NCBI GenBank assembly: GCA_963746255.1 | Contig: CAVVAJ010000007.1 | Span: 372,001 to 436,000, forward strand | Direction of reading: 5' to 3' | From: DAOVXM01 sp963746255 | GTDB lineage: Bacteria > Chloroflexota > Anaerolineae > Anaerolineales > UBA4823 | Length of the DNA stretch: 64,000 bases | In this document: in pieces, positions 9,133-18,644 of the stretch | Position numbering within the stretch: the stretch's first letter is position 1 | Layout: each line of letters starts with the position of its first letter | Notes under the pieces: generated by a model | Database searches by the model: none | What the model was told of the DNA's origin: nothing | What the model saw: only the letters and a program-made list of their open reading frames with translations | Program-made: the position numbers and the translations under genes

Positions 9133-9159
9133 GAGGGCAGGGTACCGTACCCTGCCCTC
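9133..9159. terminator. perfect 13-bp-arm hairpin after the P-type ATPase
   Basis: GAGGGCAGGGTAC, one spacer base, then GTACCCTGCCCTC forms a perfect stem. It lies 25 bp behind the ATPase stop codon. There is no T-run, so it could be a Rho-assisted terminator, an RNA stabiliser, or a protein-binding palindrome. Confidence 0.5.
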
Positions 9160-9336
9160 ACCTACCTGGTCATGTCAGTCGGTATGACACCGGGAATACC
9201 GCAGCCAAATAAAAGAATCGAACTGGACAAATTAAAGCAATCCGATTTAAAAGCAAATCTACCTGAAAGGGTAGATCAAACCCTTGAGCCTCAGGCCGAG
9301 GGACAAATATTTGAATAGAACCTAAGGAGACTAACC

Positions 9337-9642
9337 ATGTGTTGTGCATTTTTGACGCTCTTTTTATTGGGCCCACGAGTATTTAACGCCTTCTGGTGGA
9401 TTTTCCGGCCGCTGCGCTGGCAAGCAGCCTTCAACAACTGGTTCGGTGGTGGTCTATGGTGGCTTTGGCCGATTTTGGGCATCGTCTTCGTCCCCTGGAC
9501 GACGTTGATGTATATCATTGTCTCGCCGGGTGGTGTGCTCGGATTTGATTGGTTGTGGCTTGGTCTCATGTTCGTGTTTGATGTATTGTCTTACACCAGC
9601 GGTGCCGCCCGCCAACGCATTCCTGGTTATCAGGGCTACTAA
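9337..9642 (+). CDS. small conserved-type membrane protein, unknown function
   Basis: A 101-residue protein with three or four hydrophobic segments rich in Trp and Phe (FLTLFLLGPRVF, WLWPILGIVFVPWTTLMYII, WLWLGLMFVFDVLSY) and a short cytoplasmic basic tail ARQRIPGYQGY. There is no signal peptide, enzyme motif or known domain that I recognise. An AAGGAG site precedes the ATG. A second copy once existed, since the last 15 codons of a paralogue survive at 4057-4104. The 200 bp between the ATPase hairpin and this gene holds nothing convincing. Confidence 0.7.
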   Translation: MCCAFLTLFLLGPRVFNAFWWIFRPLRWQAAFNNWFGGGLWWLWPILGIVFVPWTTLMYIIVSPGGVLGFDWLWLGLMFVFDVLSYTSGAARQRIPGYQGY

Positions 9643-9659
9643 TCTCAAATTGACAAGTG

Positions 9660-9701
9660 GGTTCGTAGCGCTGCTCCTGCCCGGGAAGCGCGCTACGAAC
9701 C
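9660..9701. terminator. stem-loop with 12-bp perfect arms
   Basis: GGTTCGTAGCGC pairs exactly with GCGCTACGAACC across an 18-base loop, 18 bp behind the small membrane protein gene. No T-run follows. It most likely ends or stabilises that transcript. Confidence 0.45.
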
Positions 9702-9711
9702 AGAAATTTAG

Positions 9712-9834
9712 CATCGAGGCGTGCTCAGCCCGATCGGAACCGGCGGCTTCCTGGCGCTGGTTCTTTTCAGCGTTGGTAGTCTGATCATCGGCTTTGTGAT
9801 AGGCGGACGTGATCAATCTCAAGCGGATGGTTAA
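9712..9834 (+). pseudogene. C-terminal remnant of a membrane transporter (BASS-like?)
   Basis: A frame without a start codon reads GVLSPIGTGGFLALVLFSVG, then SLIIGFVIGGRDQSQADG and stop: one transmembrane helix and a glycine-rich end. The FLALVLFSxxSLxIGxxxGGxD pattern resembles the last helix of bile-acid:sodium-symporter-like proteins, but the piece is too short to be sure. A stop codon just upstream in the same frame shows the rest of the gene is gone. Confidence 0.35.
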
Positions 9835-10801
9835 AATATTGACCGATGTATGCTTCAAGCCGCAAGCCTATGTTCCGGCATAGGTTTTGCCCAGGGTGAA
9901 GTGTGTTTGGAGGTGATAGGAGCACCAATATCTAGACTTTGATTGGGTTTTTGCTTCTCTTTGCCCCCTAGTTTGAAGTTGATATTGTGACATTTGCGAT
10001 AATTGTGATGATTCTATCTTTCAGTCCCTGTTTTTCAACGAGCTTTTATTTACATTAAGAAACATTTAATTATCCTGCAAGAAGTCCTGTCAAGCTTGAT
10101 TATGTGGTTGATCGGACCGTAGTTGGATGATATTTCAACCATATCGGTGTACTAGCAATGTTCATGGCGCTTGGTTGGCCCCTCTGACTTACCTGGTCGC
10201 GTTTACATTGATCATCGGAATTTCTTTCTACCATTGGACGACGCTTTTCTTCCCAACCCGTGTGTTTACGATCAGCGTCTTTATCCTGGTGCTGAATTTC
10301 TGCAATAGACAAGATCAAGATTGCGTGACTTTGAAAGGGTAACTTTACAATCATTAGGTAACGCTGGCGTTACTTGACGATTTCAGATGTCAGAATTATC
10401 ATTCTGATAGGTAATTCCTTCGAAAAATATGGGGAAGGCGGTTCGAATCAGGTCCCATTCCGACCACTCCAAAAATCCGCGAACAGCGGGTTTGTTGTTT
10501 AAGAGTTATCAACAGCAAACTCTATCATCTGACGTTTGGCATAACGATATTCTGGATGCAGAATAAACGGGAACAACGCCCATCTCTCATTACACACAAT
10601 ATTTGCAATCAATAAAGCGACAGATGGAAAAAAAGAGTTGACCCGCCAAAATAAGTTCGCATCGGACGAAACTCTGGTTGCGAGATTGGCACCCAATAAA
10701 TTGCTCAAAGATGGCTTCAATATGATGGCTGCAACTGTAGCCAACAAATTCTTGCCCCCAGAAAAAATGATCACATTACCGTTATAGGAGTATAGTGTAA
10801 T
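9835..10801. other. 967-bp AT-rich gene-poor stretch with a tRNA-end-like fragment
   Basis: No convincing protein gene is visible. At 10436-10471 the sequence GGTTCGAATC followed by a ...CGACCACTCCA end looks like the T-loop and acceptor 3' end of a tRNA, but the T-stem does not pair and no 5' half lies upstream. A small GC hairpin and T-rich tail (10477-10500) follow, as behind a real tRNA gene. A further inverted repeat (TCAGAAT / ATTCTGA) lies near 10390-10407. I read the stretch as decayed DNA left by integration or deletion at a former tRNA gene. Confidence 0.4.
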
Positions 10802-11167
10802 ATGGATTCTTCTGCTAGCATTATCATCACATCAGCTTTAATTTTTTATACAATAGGAGTATGGGGAGAACGAATATCAGGCCGGCTCAAACCGTGGCAT
10901 TTGGTTTTCTTTGTGCTTGGGCTAATATGTGATACGTGGGGGACAGGGATGATGTTTGAAATGGTGGGCGGGATGACGTTCGATATCCACGGGATTTCGG
11001 GACTAATCGCGATTCTGCTAATGTTCATCCATGCATTGTGGGCGTTAATTGTGCTGCTCAAAAATGATGAGAACGCTCTCAAGAACTTCCACAAATTTAG
11101 TGTTGCCGTATGGTTCATCTGGCTGATCCCATATTTCAGCCCGATGTTTTTCAATATGGCAAACTAA
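10802..11167 (+). CDS. HsmA/TIGR03987-type four-helix membrane protein
   Basis: A 121-residue protein with four transmembrane helices and the family pattern SALIFYTIGVWGERISGRLKPWH, LICDTWGTGMMFEM, DIHGISGLIAILLMFIHALWA and a C-terminal helix ending near WFIWLIPYFSPM. The conserved His in the HGxSG and FIHA positions suggests a metal or haem-binding membrane core, though the family's role is not well established. The gene stands alone, preceded by a TATAGTGTAAT-like AT stretch and a GGAG sequence. Confidence 0.75.
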   Translation: MDSSASIIITSALIFYTIGVWGERISGRLKPWHLVFFVLGLICDTWGTGMMFEMVGGMTFDIHGISGLIAILLMFIHALWALIVLLKNDENALKNFHKFSVAVWFIWLIPYFSPMFFNMAN

Positions 11168-11335
11168 CCAGCCCTCCCGTTATAGATGTGGTGGGACCTG
11201 TAAACGAAAGTATTTACTGAAGTGAGTTTGCAAGTCAAGATTATCAAAGCTGATATCTATCCAAATCTCAGGCTGGTCGGATGGAAACGCCATCGAGCAG
11301 CATGCCTGGCAAGAGTAAACTGCCAGGTATGCCAA

Positions 11336-11510
11336 TCTTCCTGTGGATGTCCATTGCCAGTCCGTCAGCGCGGATGGCGTGCCTGCTGAGTGGATTGAAG
11401 CATTCAGCGCGAATTTGTCGCTCGATTTGGGCACTGCACCCGAATGCGTGTCCTGGCACTTAACTACCGTTTGGCCCCGGAGCACCCCGTTCCCGCTGGA
11501 TGCCGAGGTG
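11336..11510 (+). pseudogene. alpha/beta-hydrolase (HSL-type esterase) remnant
   Basis: Short pieces in two frames: VDVHCQSVSADGVPAEWI (11343 onward) and RVLALNYRLAPEHPVPAG (11447-11500). The latter is the highly conserved NYRLAPEHxxPA strand-turn of hormone-sensitive-lipase-family esterases. The catalytic Ser, Asp and His segments are missing. It is a deletion remnant joined directly to a GNAT tail. Confidence 0.55.
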
Positions 11511-11511
11511 T

Positions 11512-11660
11512 TTGAACTTAAGACAAAGCCCTCGCTTCATGAAGGCGGTTCATTCCCTATATCATTCAGCCGGCTTCCAGGAAATCGTACCGTATCCGGA
11601 GAGCGAGATTCATCCAGAGTACCGATGGCATGTGGTATTCATGGAGAAACTGTTGCAGGA
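11512..11660 (+). pseudogene. GNAT acetyltransferase C-terminal remnant
   Basis: The frame reads SPRFMKAVHSLYHSAGFQEI and VPYPESEIHPEYRWHVVFME, the end of a GNAT N-acetyltransferase (the FMKAAHALYRSxGF...PYPESEIP...VFM pattern). The acetyl-CoA loop RGxGxG is absent. The 350 bp between this and the kinase gene at 12017 shows nothing I recognise. Confidence 0.55.
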
Positions 11661-12016
11661 AGGACGCTGCTTTAGAATGTGTTTTGAATACTGTAATGGA
11701 AGGGAAAGATTGGGCATTTTTTCTTTTCGCGATCCCCTGTGCAAATTAGCTCAGACAGCAAGTCATAATGCCTGGTTGTACTTCATTCTTGGATCATTTT
11801 CTTTCGTCATTCTTATCAATGCAAAACAAAACGATATCATAATATCCCTGCGTGTCAAACGGGGATGATTGTTACCTGACAGGTGACAGATTATCGGTAT
11901 AATACGGATACAATTCATTTCTTCCTTAATAAACAAAAAGAAGTACTCATCTTTATTATCCCACGGGCAGAATCCTTTTCCCAACAGGCTGGTGGAAAGA
12001 GAACATCACAAGCATT

Positions 12017-14515
12017 ATGACCTCCGACACGGCAATTGCTGCATCTAAAGGGGGGGGTAAATCCGGGGATCGATTGCATGTCTTCAAGGTATCCCTGCGT
12101 CTCAGGCTCCTTCTTATTATCGTCGGAGCCTCAATGTTTATTGTGCTTGTCTCCACTGTACTCCTGCTCAATTACCAACGGCGGCAATTAATTGAGTCTG
12201 CTACATCCACGACAAATACGATTAGTAATGCCATTGAGGCAAATCTACAACATGCCATGCTCACCGGTGATGGCGAGCTGGTCAACGATTCTATCCAAGC
12301 TGTTGTTGCGGAGCGAGGTGTGGATGGGCTGCGCATATTGAATAACCAAGGCGTGGTTAGTGCGAGCTCTGTGAGCGCAGAGGTTGGCAGACTATTCACG
12401 CAGCAGGAGGCTGCTTGTCAGATTTGTCACGCTAGCAGCCCGGAATTACGCAACAAGAGTGTTGTTTTTACGGCGGATGACGGTCGCCAAATGTTGCTGA
12501 ACGTGAATTTGATCCATAACCAGCCGGCATGCCAGGCTTGTCATGAACCCAACACCCAGGTTTTGGGGTTGATGATGATCGAGACCTCCTTGACTGGGCT
12601 GAACGAGCAGCTAACGGCAAGCTTCTGGCGTACAACCCTTGTTGCCCTGATGGCATTCGCCCTGCTGGTCGGTCTTCTTGTGCCAGCGCTCAATCGCTAT
12701 GTTGTTCTCCCCGTTGAAGAACTGTCCAAAGGTGTGGCTGAAATCAGTGCTGGAAATTTGAACTATCAGGTTTCAGTGACGAGCCAGGATGAACTAGGCC
12801 GGTTAGCCGAATCCTTTGACGATATGCGCCAGCAGCTAAAAACCTCGCGTGCCGAAATGAAGCACAGTGAGCAGGAGCTAGCCTCCCTGAATGAGATTGG
12901 AATGGCTGCTACCCAATTGCTGGATCTTCAGCAGATCCTGGAGCTAGCAGCGGATACGATGGTGAGCAAACTTGGTATGGCGGCGGCTCAAATCTATCTC
13001 CTAGATGAAGATACAGGTCGGTATACTCTTCGTAGCGCGAAGGGCATCACACAGGCCCAGATTGAGGAGATCGATCGCCGCAGGCAATCTGGTTGGGATA
13101 TCACCCAAGAGGTCGTCGATTCTGGAAAAGAGGTATTCGTCGCCAACATGGCTGCAGATGCTCGTTTTCATGGTGTGTGGGAAGGACTGTCAGGCCGTTC
13201 GTACTTGAACCTGCCTTTCATATCCAGGGGTACTATTGTCGGGGTTTTAGGAATAGTGACCCAGATCGGTCACATCGTTAACGCTGCGGGAAGTGGATTT
13301 TTTCAAAGCAGTGGGAAGGGAGATCGGGATTGCAGTTGATAATGCGATTTTGCTTGCCACCACAAAACAACGTGAGTGGCAAGCAGTAACCCTGTACGAG
13401 TTGGGGACAAATATATCTGCCTCACTTTCGCTGCGCAGCGTTTTGGATGCAGTAGTGCAAGCCTCCACGGATCTGTTGGACGCCGAAATTGGTCTGGTTG
13501 GGATACTAGATGAAGCCAGGCAAGAGGTGGTAATAAAGGCAGCTGCTGGTTTTGCGACGGATGGGATGAGAGGCACACGTATGGATATAAGGGAGCGTTC
13601 TCCTTGGCATGACCTCCTTGAACGTAGGCCGATATTAGTTCAGCGAGATAAGGATGACTTGTCCATCTATCACGGCGCAAACATAATCGCCAATGAAGGG
13701 ATCAGCTCACTGCTAGCTGTCCCACTGTTGCGCGGTGGACACTTCTTGGGATTAATTGAAGTGATGAATCGTCAGGATCACGATTTCCGGCCTTATGATG
13801 CGCAGTTGCTCTTACGTCTAGCACAACAGGTAGTCGTGTCTATTGAAAACGCGCAGCTCTACCGCCAACTACATCACCTGGCAGCTTTGGAGGAGAGGGA
13901 TCGTTTGGCGCGTGAGATGCACGATCAGCTATCTCAGGGCTTAGGCTACCTGAAAGTAAAGGCATCTATCACCGATGATCTGCTGTCGAGCGGACAAATC
14001 GAACAGGCTCAGGAAAGTTTGCTGGAATTAAAGAAAACCACCCAGCTCCTGTACACGGACGTGCGGGAAGATATCTTCAACTTGCGGACTGTGGTTTCAG
14101 ATGGGGATGGATTTATCTTAACATCTGCAGGATTATCTTGGTTGATTACCGGACTTATTATGGCTTAACCGTTCATTTGGTGATGGATGATGAATTTTCC
14201 GCCGAAATCTCGGTAGAGGTAGCCAGCCAGCTCTTGCGCATTATTCAGGAAGCACTGTCGAACGTTCGTAGGCATTCTGATGCCAGTCAGGTGATAATTC
14301 AATGTCTGGTGGAGGCTGAAATGTTGTGTGTTAGTATCTCGGATAATGGACGCGGTTTCTATCCAGCGCAGTCAGCCAAGGCCGGAAAGCAGCATTATGG
14401 TCTGCAGATCATGCGCGAACGCGCCGAAAGCGTTGGTGGAACGCTGAGGCTTGATTCCCAGCCTGGACAGGGTACCCGGATTGTTGTACGGATACCTGTT
14501 AATCTCATAATTTAG
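12017..14515 (+). CDS. sensor histidine kinase with two c-type haem motifs (HAMP-GAF-GAF-HisKA_3), frameshifted
   Basis: About 830 residues over three frames. Order: membrane helix (residues ~30-50), extracytoplasmic sensor with two haem-c sites, CQICH (134-138) and CQACH (172-176), second helix (~205-230), HAMP, GAF (~295-440), second GAF, HisKA_3 dimerisation box with the phospho-acceptor in LAREMHDQLSQGLGYL, and an HATPase of the NarX/NreB class (EALSNVRRHSDAS, SDNGRGF). Frames break near 13300 (a run of six T) and near 14140. All catalytic parts survive, so sequencing error or recent mutation fits better than old decay. A sensor carrying covalent haem suggests redox or gas sensing. The response regulator follows 14 bp downstream. 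Confidence 0.85.
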
Positions 14516-14529
14516 GAAACGAGTACATA

Positions 14530-15188
14530 ATGCAACGTATCTTACTGGTAGATGATCATGTGTTGTTTCGTAAGGGGGTGGCAGCCCTGCTCGCCAAGCC
14601 GCGAGGATATGGAAGTGGTGGGGGAAGCCGGAGATGGCCTGGAAGCGGTTGCAGCGGCGCGTGAGATACTCCCTGATGTGATCCTCATGGATATCGGTAT
14701 GCCAAAATGCAATGGTCTCGATGCCACCCGGCGCATTAAACGTGAGATGCCTCATGTAAAGATCGTTATCCTTACGGTCTCCGATGACGAAAACAACCTG
14801 TTTGAAGCTATTAAAAGCGGCGCGCAGGGATACCTGCTGAAGGATCTCGAACCATATCAGCTGTATGATTTGCTTGAGAGCATTTCACGCGGTGAAGCAC
14901 CCTTTATCTGGAGCAATCGCGGCGAAGATCCTCAAGGAGTTTAGCCAGCCAAAGCATAGTACTGCGCAGGAGTCTGACATTGTCGGTGATCTGACAGCTA
15001 GGGAATTCAGTATCCTGCAGCTCGTTACCGAAGGAAAGACCAACAAAGAGATCGCTTCTATCCTATTTATCTCGGAGAACACTGTTAAGATCCACCTGCG
15101 CAATATCTTGGAGAAGCTGCACCTGCAGAACCGCATCCAGGCTGCGGTATATGCTGTGCGCCAGGGCTTGGTAGACGAATCCTCCTAA
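14530..15188 (+). CDS. NarL/FixJ-family response regulator, frameshifted
   Basis: The receiver starts MQRILLVDDHVLFRKGVAALLA with the acidic pair DD and phosphorylation site in DVILMDIGMPKCNGLDA. The LuxR helix-turn-helix at the C-terminus reads LTAREFSILQLVTEGKTNKEIASILFISENTVKIH in sequence. The frame shifts near 14600 (after ALLA) and near 14900-14910 (within GEAPLSGAIAAKIL). It is the clear partner of the haem sensor kinase just upstream. Its target is probably the adjacent oxidoreductase operon, by position only. Confidence 0.85.
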
Positions 15189-15193
15189 ACACC

Positions 15194-15227
15194 TGTCCCA
15201 TATAGCCCAGTAAGGTTATATGGGACA
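15194..15227. terminator. stem-loop behind the two-component system
   Basis: TGTCCCATATA pairs exactly with TATATGGGACA across 12 bases, six bases behind the regulator stop codon. It precedes a second, T-tailed terminator. Confidence 0.5.
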
Positions 15228-15242
15228 CAAGTCCTACCCAGT

Positions 15243-15269
15243 AGAGCTATCGTGAGATAGCTCTTTTTT
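15243..15269 (+). terminator. Rho-independent terminator
   Basis: AGAGCTATC, loop GTGA, GATAGCTCT, then a run of T. This is a textbook intrinsic terminator and separates the two-component genes from the oxidoreductase operon. Confidence 0.85.
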
Positions 15270-15552
15270 CATTGGTGAACCGCTCAGGTTAGTGTAGTCA
15301 TTCCGTGAAATGTACACTATAGTTATATAGGCTGGCATCCCAGCCTTCTGTCATTCCGTGTACAAGCGAGTTGCATTCCAGAGAGTTTTTGAAACCGAGG
15401 AACACTCTCTGTAAACACATTTAACCATTGGCACGCTGATCCCCGCATAAATGGGGTGAAGGAAAGGAGTGATATCAGCAGAGATTACCACTTGCGGAGT
15501 CAAATCGTTTTAGAAGTCACTAAGTCCAAATTAGCATTTGGAGGAGTACAAG
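15270..15552 (+). promoter_or_regulatory. upstream region of the oxidoreductase operon
   Basis: This 283-bp gap contains a ten-base direct repeat TCATTCCGTG (15298-15307 and 15351-15360), a small GGCTGG/CCAGCC hairpin (15330-15345) and an eight-base stem CAGAGAGT/ACTCTCTG (15379-15411). The direct repeats, 53 bp apart, may be binding sites for the NarL-type regulator encoded upstream; this is a guess from position. No clear -35/-10 pair was assigned. Confidence 0.35.
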
Positions 15553-16393
15553 ATGACACAAGTTGAACGTAGAGATGTAGAACCTGAACCTCAGGAAGAA
15601 CCAAAAGAAAAAGGAAATGGCGGCGGCGGTATTAGCCGAAGGGAGTTCCTCATCGGTGGAGGGGCAGGGCTTACCGGACTTGTAATCGGGGGTATGGTTG
15701 GAAGTCAAGTTATTGGCCAGCCAGCTACTGAGGTAGCCGCTCCTGAAGAAGCTCCCGCAGCGGAAGAAGGTGCTGAAGAGGTCGCATCGGCTTACTTAGC
15801 CGGCCATACGATCGTTTTTGATCCATCTCAGTGCACAGGCTGCAATATATGTGCAGTTACGTGTGCAGAGAAATATTCAGCTTTTCTCTTCCCTGAGGAA
15901 ACGAAAGATACGGTTAACCTGGAGTTTGCCAGGATTCGCCCGATGCGCTTCCAATATGTAGACGTGGTCAATGTATGCTCATACTGCCAGCTCGAGGAAT
16001 GGGCTGAAGGCTCAAGCGACTTCCCATGTGCAAACGTCTGCCCAGAAGGCGCCATCATGACCATTCCCGAAGGCGAAGGTGAAGAAGGGTATTATGGCAT
16101 GGGCTATAAGTGGATCGACCGTGATAAATGTCTGGGGATCGATAAATGCTGGCGCTGTGCGGAGATTTGCGAAGACCAGTTTGCCAGCGGCGTTTCCTTT
16201 GATCCAATTGAAGGGAAAGCCCAAGTATGCAGCCGCTGCGGCGGCGACCCGGAATGTGTCAAGGCATGTCCAGAACCACTGGCTCTACAATGGGTACCCG
16301 CCAGTCGCAATGGGCGCTACTTTGCCAACCAGCCGACCCGCCTATGCCGAGCTGCTGTACCGCAAGATGTATAACATAAAGAGGAGTCTATAA
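15553..16393 (+). CDS. Tat-exported ferredoxin-like subunit with four [4Fe-4S] clusters
   Basis: The protein starts at ATG 15553 after GGAGGAG and carries a twin-arginine signal (SRREFLIGGGAGLTGL, residues ~30-50) and an Ala/Glu linker. The cluster motifs are CTGCNICAVTC, CSYCQ...CANVCP, CLGIDKCWRCAEIC and CSRCGGDPECVKACP. This is the electron-transfer subunit type (DmsB/HybA/WorS-like) paired with molybdo- or tungstoenzymes. One frame stops at 16374; another carries AYAELLYRKMYNIKRSL to a stop at 16393 that overlaps the next start (TAATG). I therefore infer an indel near 16345 and the longer end. It should serve the AOR-type enzyme encoded next. Confidence 0.85.
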
Positions 16394-18427
16394 TGGCCGA
16401 CTTATATGGAATGACTGGAAAGATTGCGCGAGTCGACCTGACAAGTGGCAGTATCGAGGTCATCGAGCCAGGTGAAGATGTTTACCGGAAATACTTAGGC
16501 GGGTCTGCTCTGGGGGCATATTTCCTTATGAAAGAAGGGATTGCCGATCCAAGTATTGACCCTCTTGGTCCGGAGAATTTGTGGCAGGTAATGATTGGAC
16601 CCGTCACCGGGGCCGCACCCAATCCACGCTCAGTCGTCGTGACAAAAAGCCCGTACAACTTCTTCTGCGCCACCACCTGTGGTGGTATGGCGCCGGCGGA
16701 CCTGAAATACGCCGGTTGGGATGGCATCCAGGTGGTTGGAAAAGCCGCCAGCCCAGTTTACATCGCCGTCCTCGATGATAATATCGAGATCCGCGATGCC
16801 AGCCATGTCTGGGGGATGGGCGTAGAAGAAGCCGAAATGATATTAAAGAGTGAGGTTACGGCAGAACTGGAAACCCGGGAGGCTATGATCCGCGATGCCG
16901 ACCTGACGCCGGAATGGGCGGCCTTGAGGCCGCCAAAGCGTGAGGGGATGGGCAAAAAACGCCTGGCATCGGTTTGGCTGATTGGGCCCGGGGGCGAGAA
17001 CCAGGTTTGGTACGCAGCCACCTTGACCGAAGGCGCCCGCGCTCATGGACGCCATGGCTCTGGGGCAGTTGCTGGATCAAAGAACCTGAAAGCCATCGTC
17101 ATCCGCGGCACCCAGGGTCACCAGTTGGCCGATAAGCAGAAATTCCTGGAGCTCACCGCAGATGTCCAGGCATCCCAGCGTGGCAACTACTTCTGGCGCT
17201 CGTACGGGACCGCCGGCATTGGCGCCAGGTCAGCCTACGTGGAAGATGCTTTCCCGATCCGCAACTGGCAGTGGGCTGTTGGTCGGATCCGAGCGTCAAA
17301 GCGATCACCGGACCCTTTATGGACCAGGCCAGCTTCGTGAGAAAGTCAGCCTGCGGCGGCTGTGTGCTGCACTGCCTGTATCCGACCGAGGTCACCAGCG
17401 AGGACGAATTGATGGATGGCACAATGACCGACATGCCCGACTGGGAAGCCATGGGTATGGTGGGTGGCAACCTGGGGTACATGGAAATGGAAGGTTCGAC
17501 ACCCAGAGGATCCGTTCACCGGCGATCAAAACGACCAGGCCGAGCACCTGGCCAAGCTGCAGTTCACCACCTTCCTGCACGACAACTACGGATTGGACTT
17601 CATCGAAGGCGGCGCCAACCTAGCTTTGCTCATGGAGCTGCGCCAGCGTGACCTGATCAGTGCTGACGACCTGGATGGCATCGACCTGCAATGGGGCGAC
17701 GTACACGCTGTGGACGCTCTGCTCAAGAAGATTGTCAACCGCGAGGGCGTGGGTGACCATCTGGCGAACGGCACCTACGAGTCGGCCAAGTATTTTGCTG
17801 ACCTGAAGGGCAACCCAGAGATCATCAACTACGCCATGACAGCCCACCGCTATGGACAACCGGCGCATGACGTCCGCAGCCCAGCCGACAAGAACGCAAT
17901 GGAGTATGTCACCGTCAACCGCTCCTGCATACACACCGGCGGCGGCGGTTCCGGGTTCAAGGAAGGGGATTGGGCGGCGGCTATCGCCGGGCAGAACGGT
18001 ACCTGTGCCACGAATTCGATGTCCTCTTGCACCTTCGCCGCTGGGGATTGGGGCGGCTTCACGCTCGACATCCTCAAGGCAGCTACAGGGTGGGATGACT
18101 TCACTGAAGAAGACCTGCAAGCGGTCGGCGCCAGGGAGTATGCCTTGTCAAGGCTGTTTGACATCCACACCCAGCAACTAACCGATCCGAAAGAACAATA
18201 TGATAAGCAAGTCCCCACCGCGCTGGTTCAACGACCCGCTGCCCAACGGACCGCACAAGGGCGCCGTGTCTTACGAAGGCAACCCTGATAAACTGTACGG
18301 TGAGGACTTGCCAGCCTATTGGAAGGAGCGCGGCTGGACGGAAGATAAGGGCGTCCCGACAAAGAAAACTCTCAAGGATCTGGGTATCGATGATGTAGCA
18401 GGTGATATTGCTGACCAGCATCTCTAG
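16393..18427 (+). CDS. aldehyde ferredoxin oxidoreductase family tungstoenzyme, frameshifted
   Basis: Four overlapping frames assemble a ~675-residue AOR-family protein. The N-terminal pterin domain is clear (YGMTGKIARVDLTSG, YLGGSALGAYFL, GPVTGAAPNPRS, HGRHGSGAVAGSKNLKAIV). The iron-sulfur site CGGCVLHC follows (about 17350), with a distal Cys in NSMSSCTF. Frame breaks lie near 17272-17285, 17505 and 18220. Such enzymes oxidise aldehydes or, in the BamB/WOR relatives, carry out other two-electron steps with a W- or Mo-bispterin. The pairing with a four-cluster Tat ferredoxin is unusual because AOR itself has no Tat signal here; a periplasmic complex would need hitchhiking export. The substrate is unknown. 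Confidence 0.85.
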
Positions 18428-18456
18428 AGATCTGAAGGATAGTACATGAATAATTG

Positions 18457-18496
18457 AGGCCCCAGCTGGGTGTTTACTATCGGGTTGGGGCCTTTG
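18457..18496 (+). terminator. terminator behind the AOR gene
   Basis: AGGCCCCA pairs with TGGGGCCT, followed by TTT. It lies 29 bp after the AOR stop, so the ThiF-like gene probably has its own promoter. Confidence 0.65.
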
Positions 18497-18554
18497 GTCT
18501 AATATGACTGGGCTTTGTCAGGATGAAAAATTCACTCGATATCCGGATACTATT

Positions 18555-18627
18555 CCATTGACAAAACTTCTAGTGTTCCGCCCACAGTCTATTCTTGCTA
18601 AATGATCACATAAGACGGAACACTAGT
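18555..18627. repeat. 73-bp dispersed repeat, copy A (upstream of ThiF-like gene)
   Basis: Aligned by eye without gaps to 47322-47394: 53 of 73 positions identical. Conserved blocks are TTGACAAA, AGTGTTCC, TCTATTCT, ATCACAT and GACGGAACACTAGT. The outer blocks form an inverted repeat (CTAGTGTTCCG and CGGAACACTAG). It ends 17 bp before the ATG of the next gene. It could be a miniature mobile element or a shared promoter-operator module. The TTGACA block suggests a -35 element, but no properly spaced -10 follows. Confidence 0.6.
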
Positions 18628-18644
18628 TTTGAGAGGTCGGGATC

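Noticed and set aside
9127..9318. 63-codon frame after the P-type ATPase
   Set aside because: It begins inside the perfect palindrome, has no ribosome binding site and shows no protein-like pattern.
10127..10342. Small hydrophobic plus-strand frame of 71 codons
   Set aside because: It has no ribosome binding site and no family pattern, and lies in a decayed AT-rich stretch; chance hydrophobicity of T-rich DNA explains it.
10436..10471. Possible tRNA gene
   Set aside because: Only a T-loop-like sequence and acceptor-like 3' end are present. The T-stem does not pair and no D-arm or anticodon arm precedes it, so it is not a functional tRNA.
15379..15411. CRISPR-like or IS-end hairpin CAGAGAGT/ACTCTCTG
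   Set aside because: A single short stem with no repeats, spacers or nearby cas or transposase genes.
15400..15552. Molybdenum/tungsten cofactor riboswitch before the AOR operon
   Set aside because: The region has only short stems and I could not find the conserved Moco/Wco motif. A covariance-model search would be needed to revisit this.
18555..18627. TTGACA in the 73-bp repeat as an ordinary sigma-70 promoter
   Set aside because: The only conserved -10-like block (TATTCT) is 26 bp from TTGACA, too far for a standard promoter, so a plain promoter label was not given.
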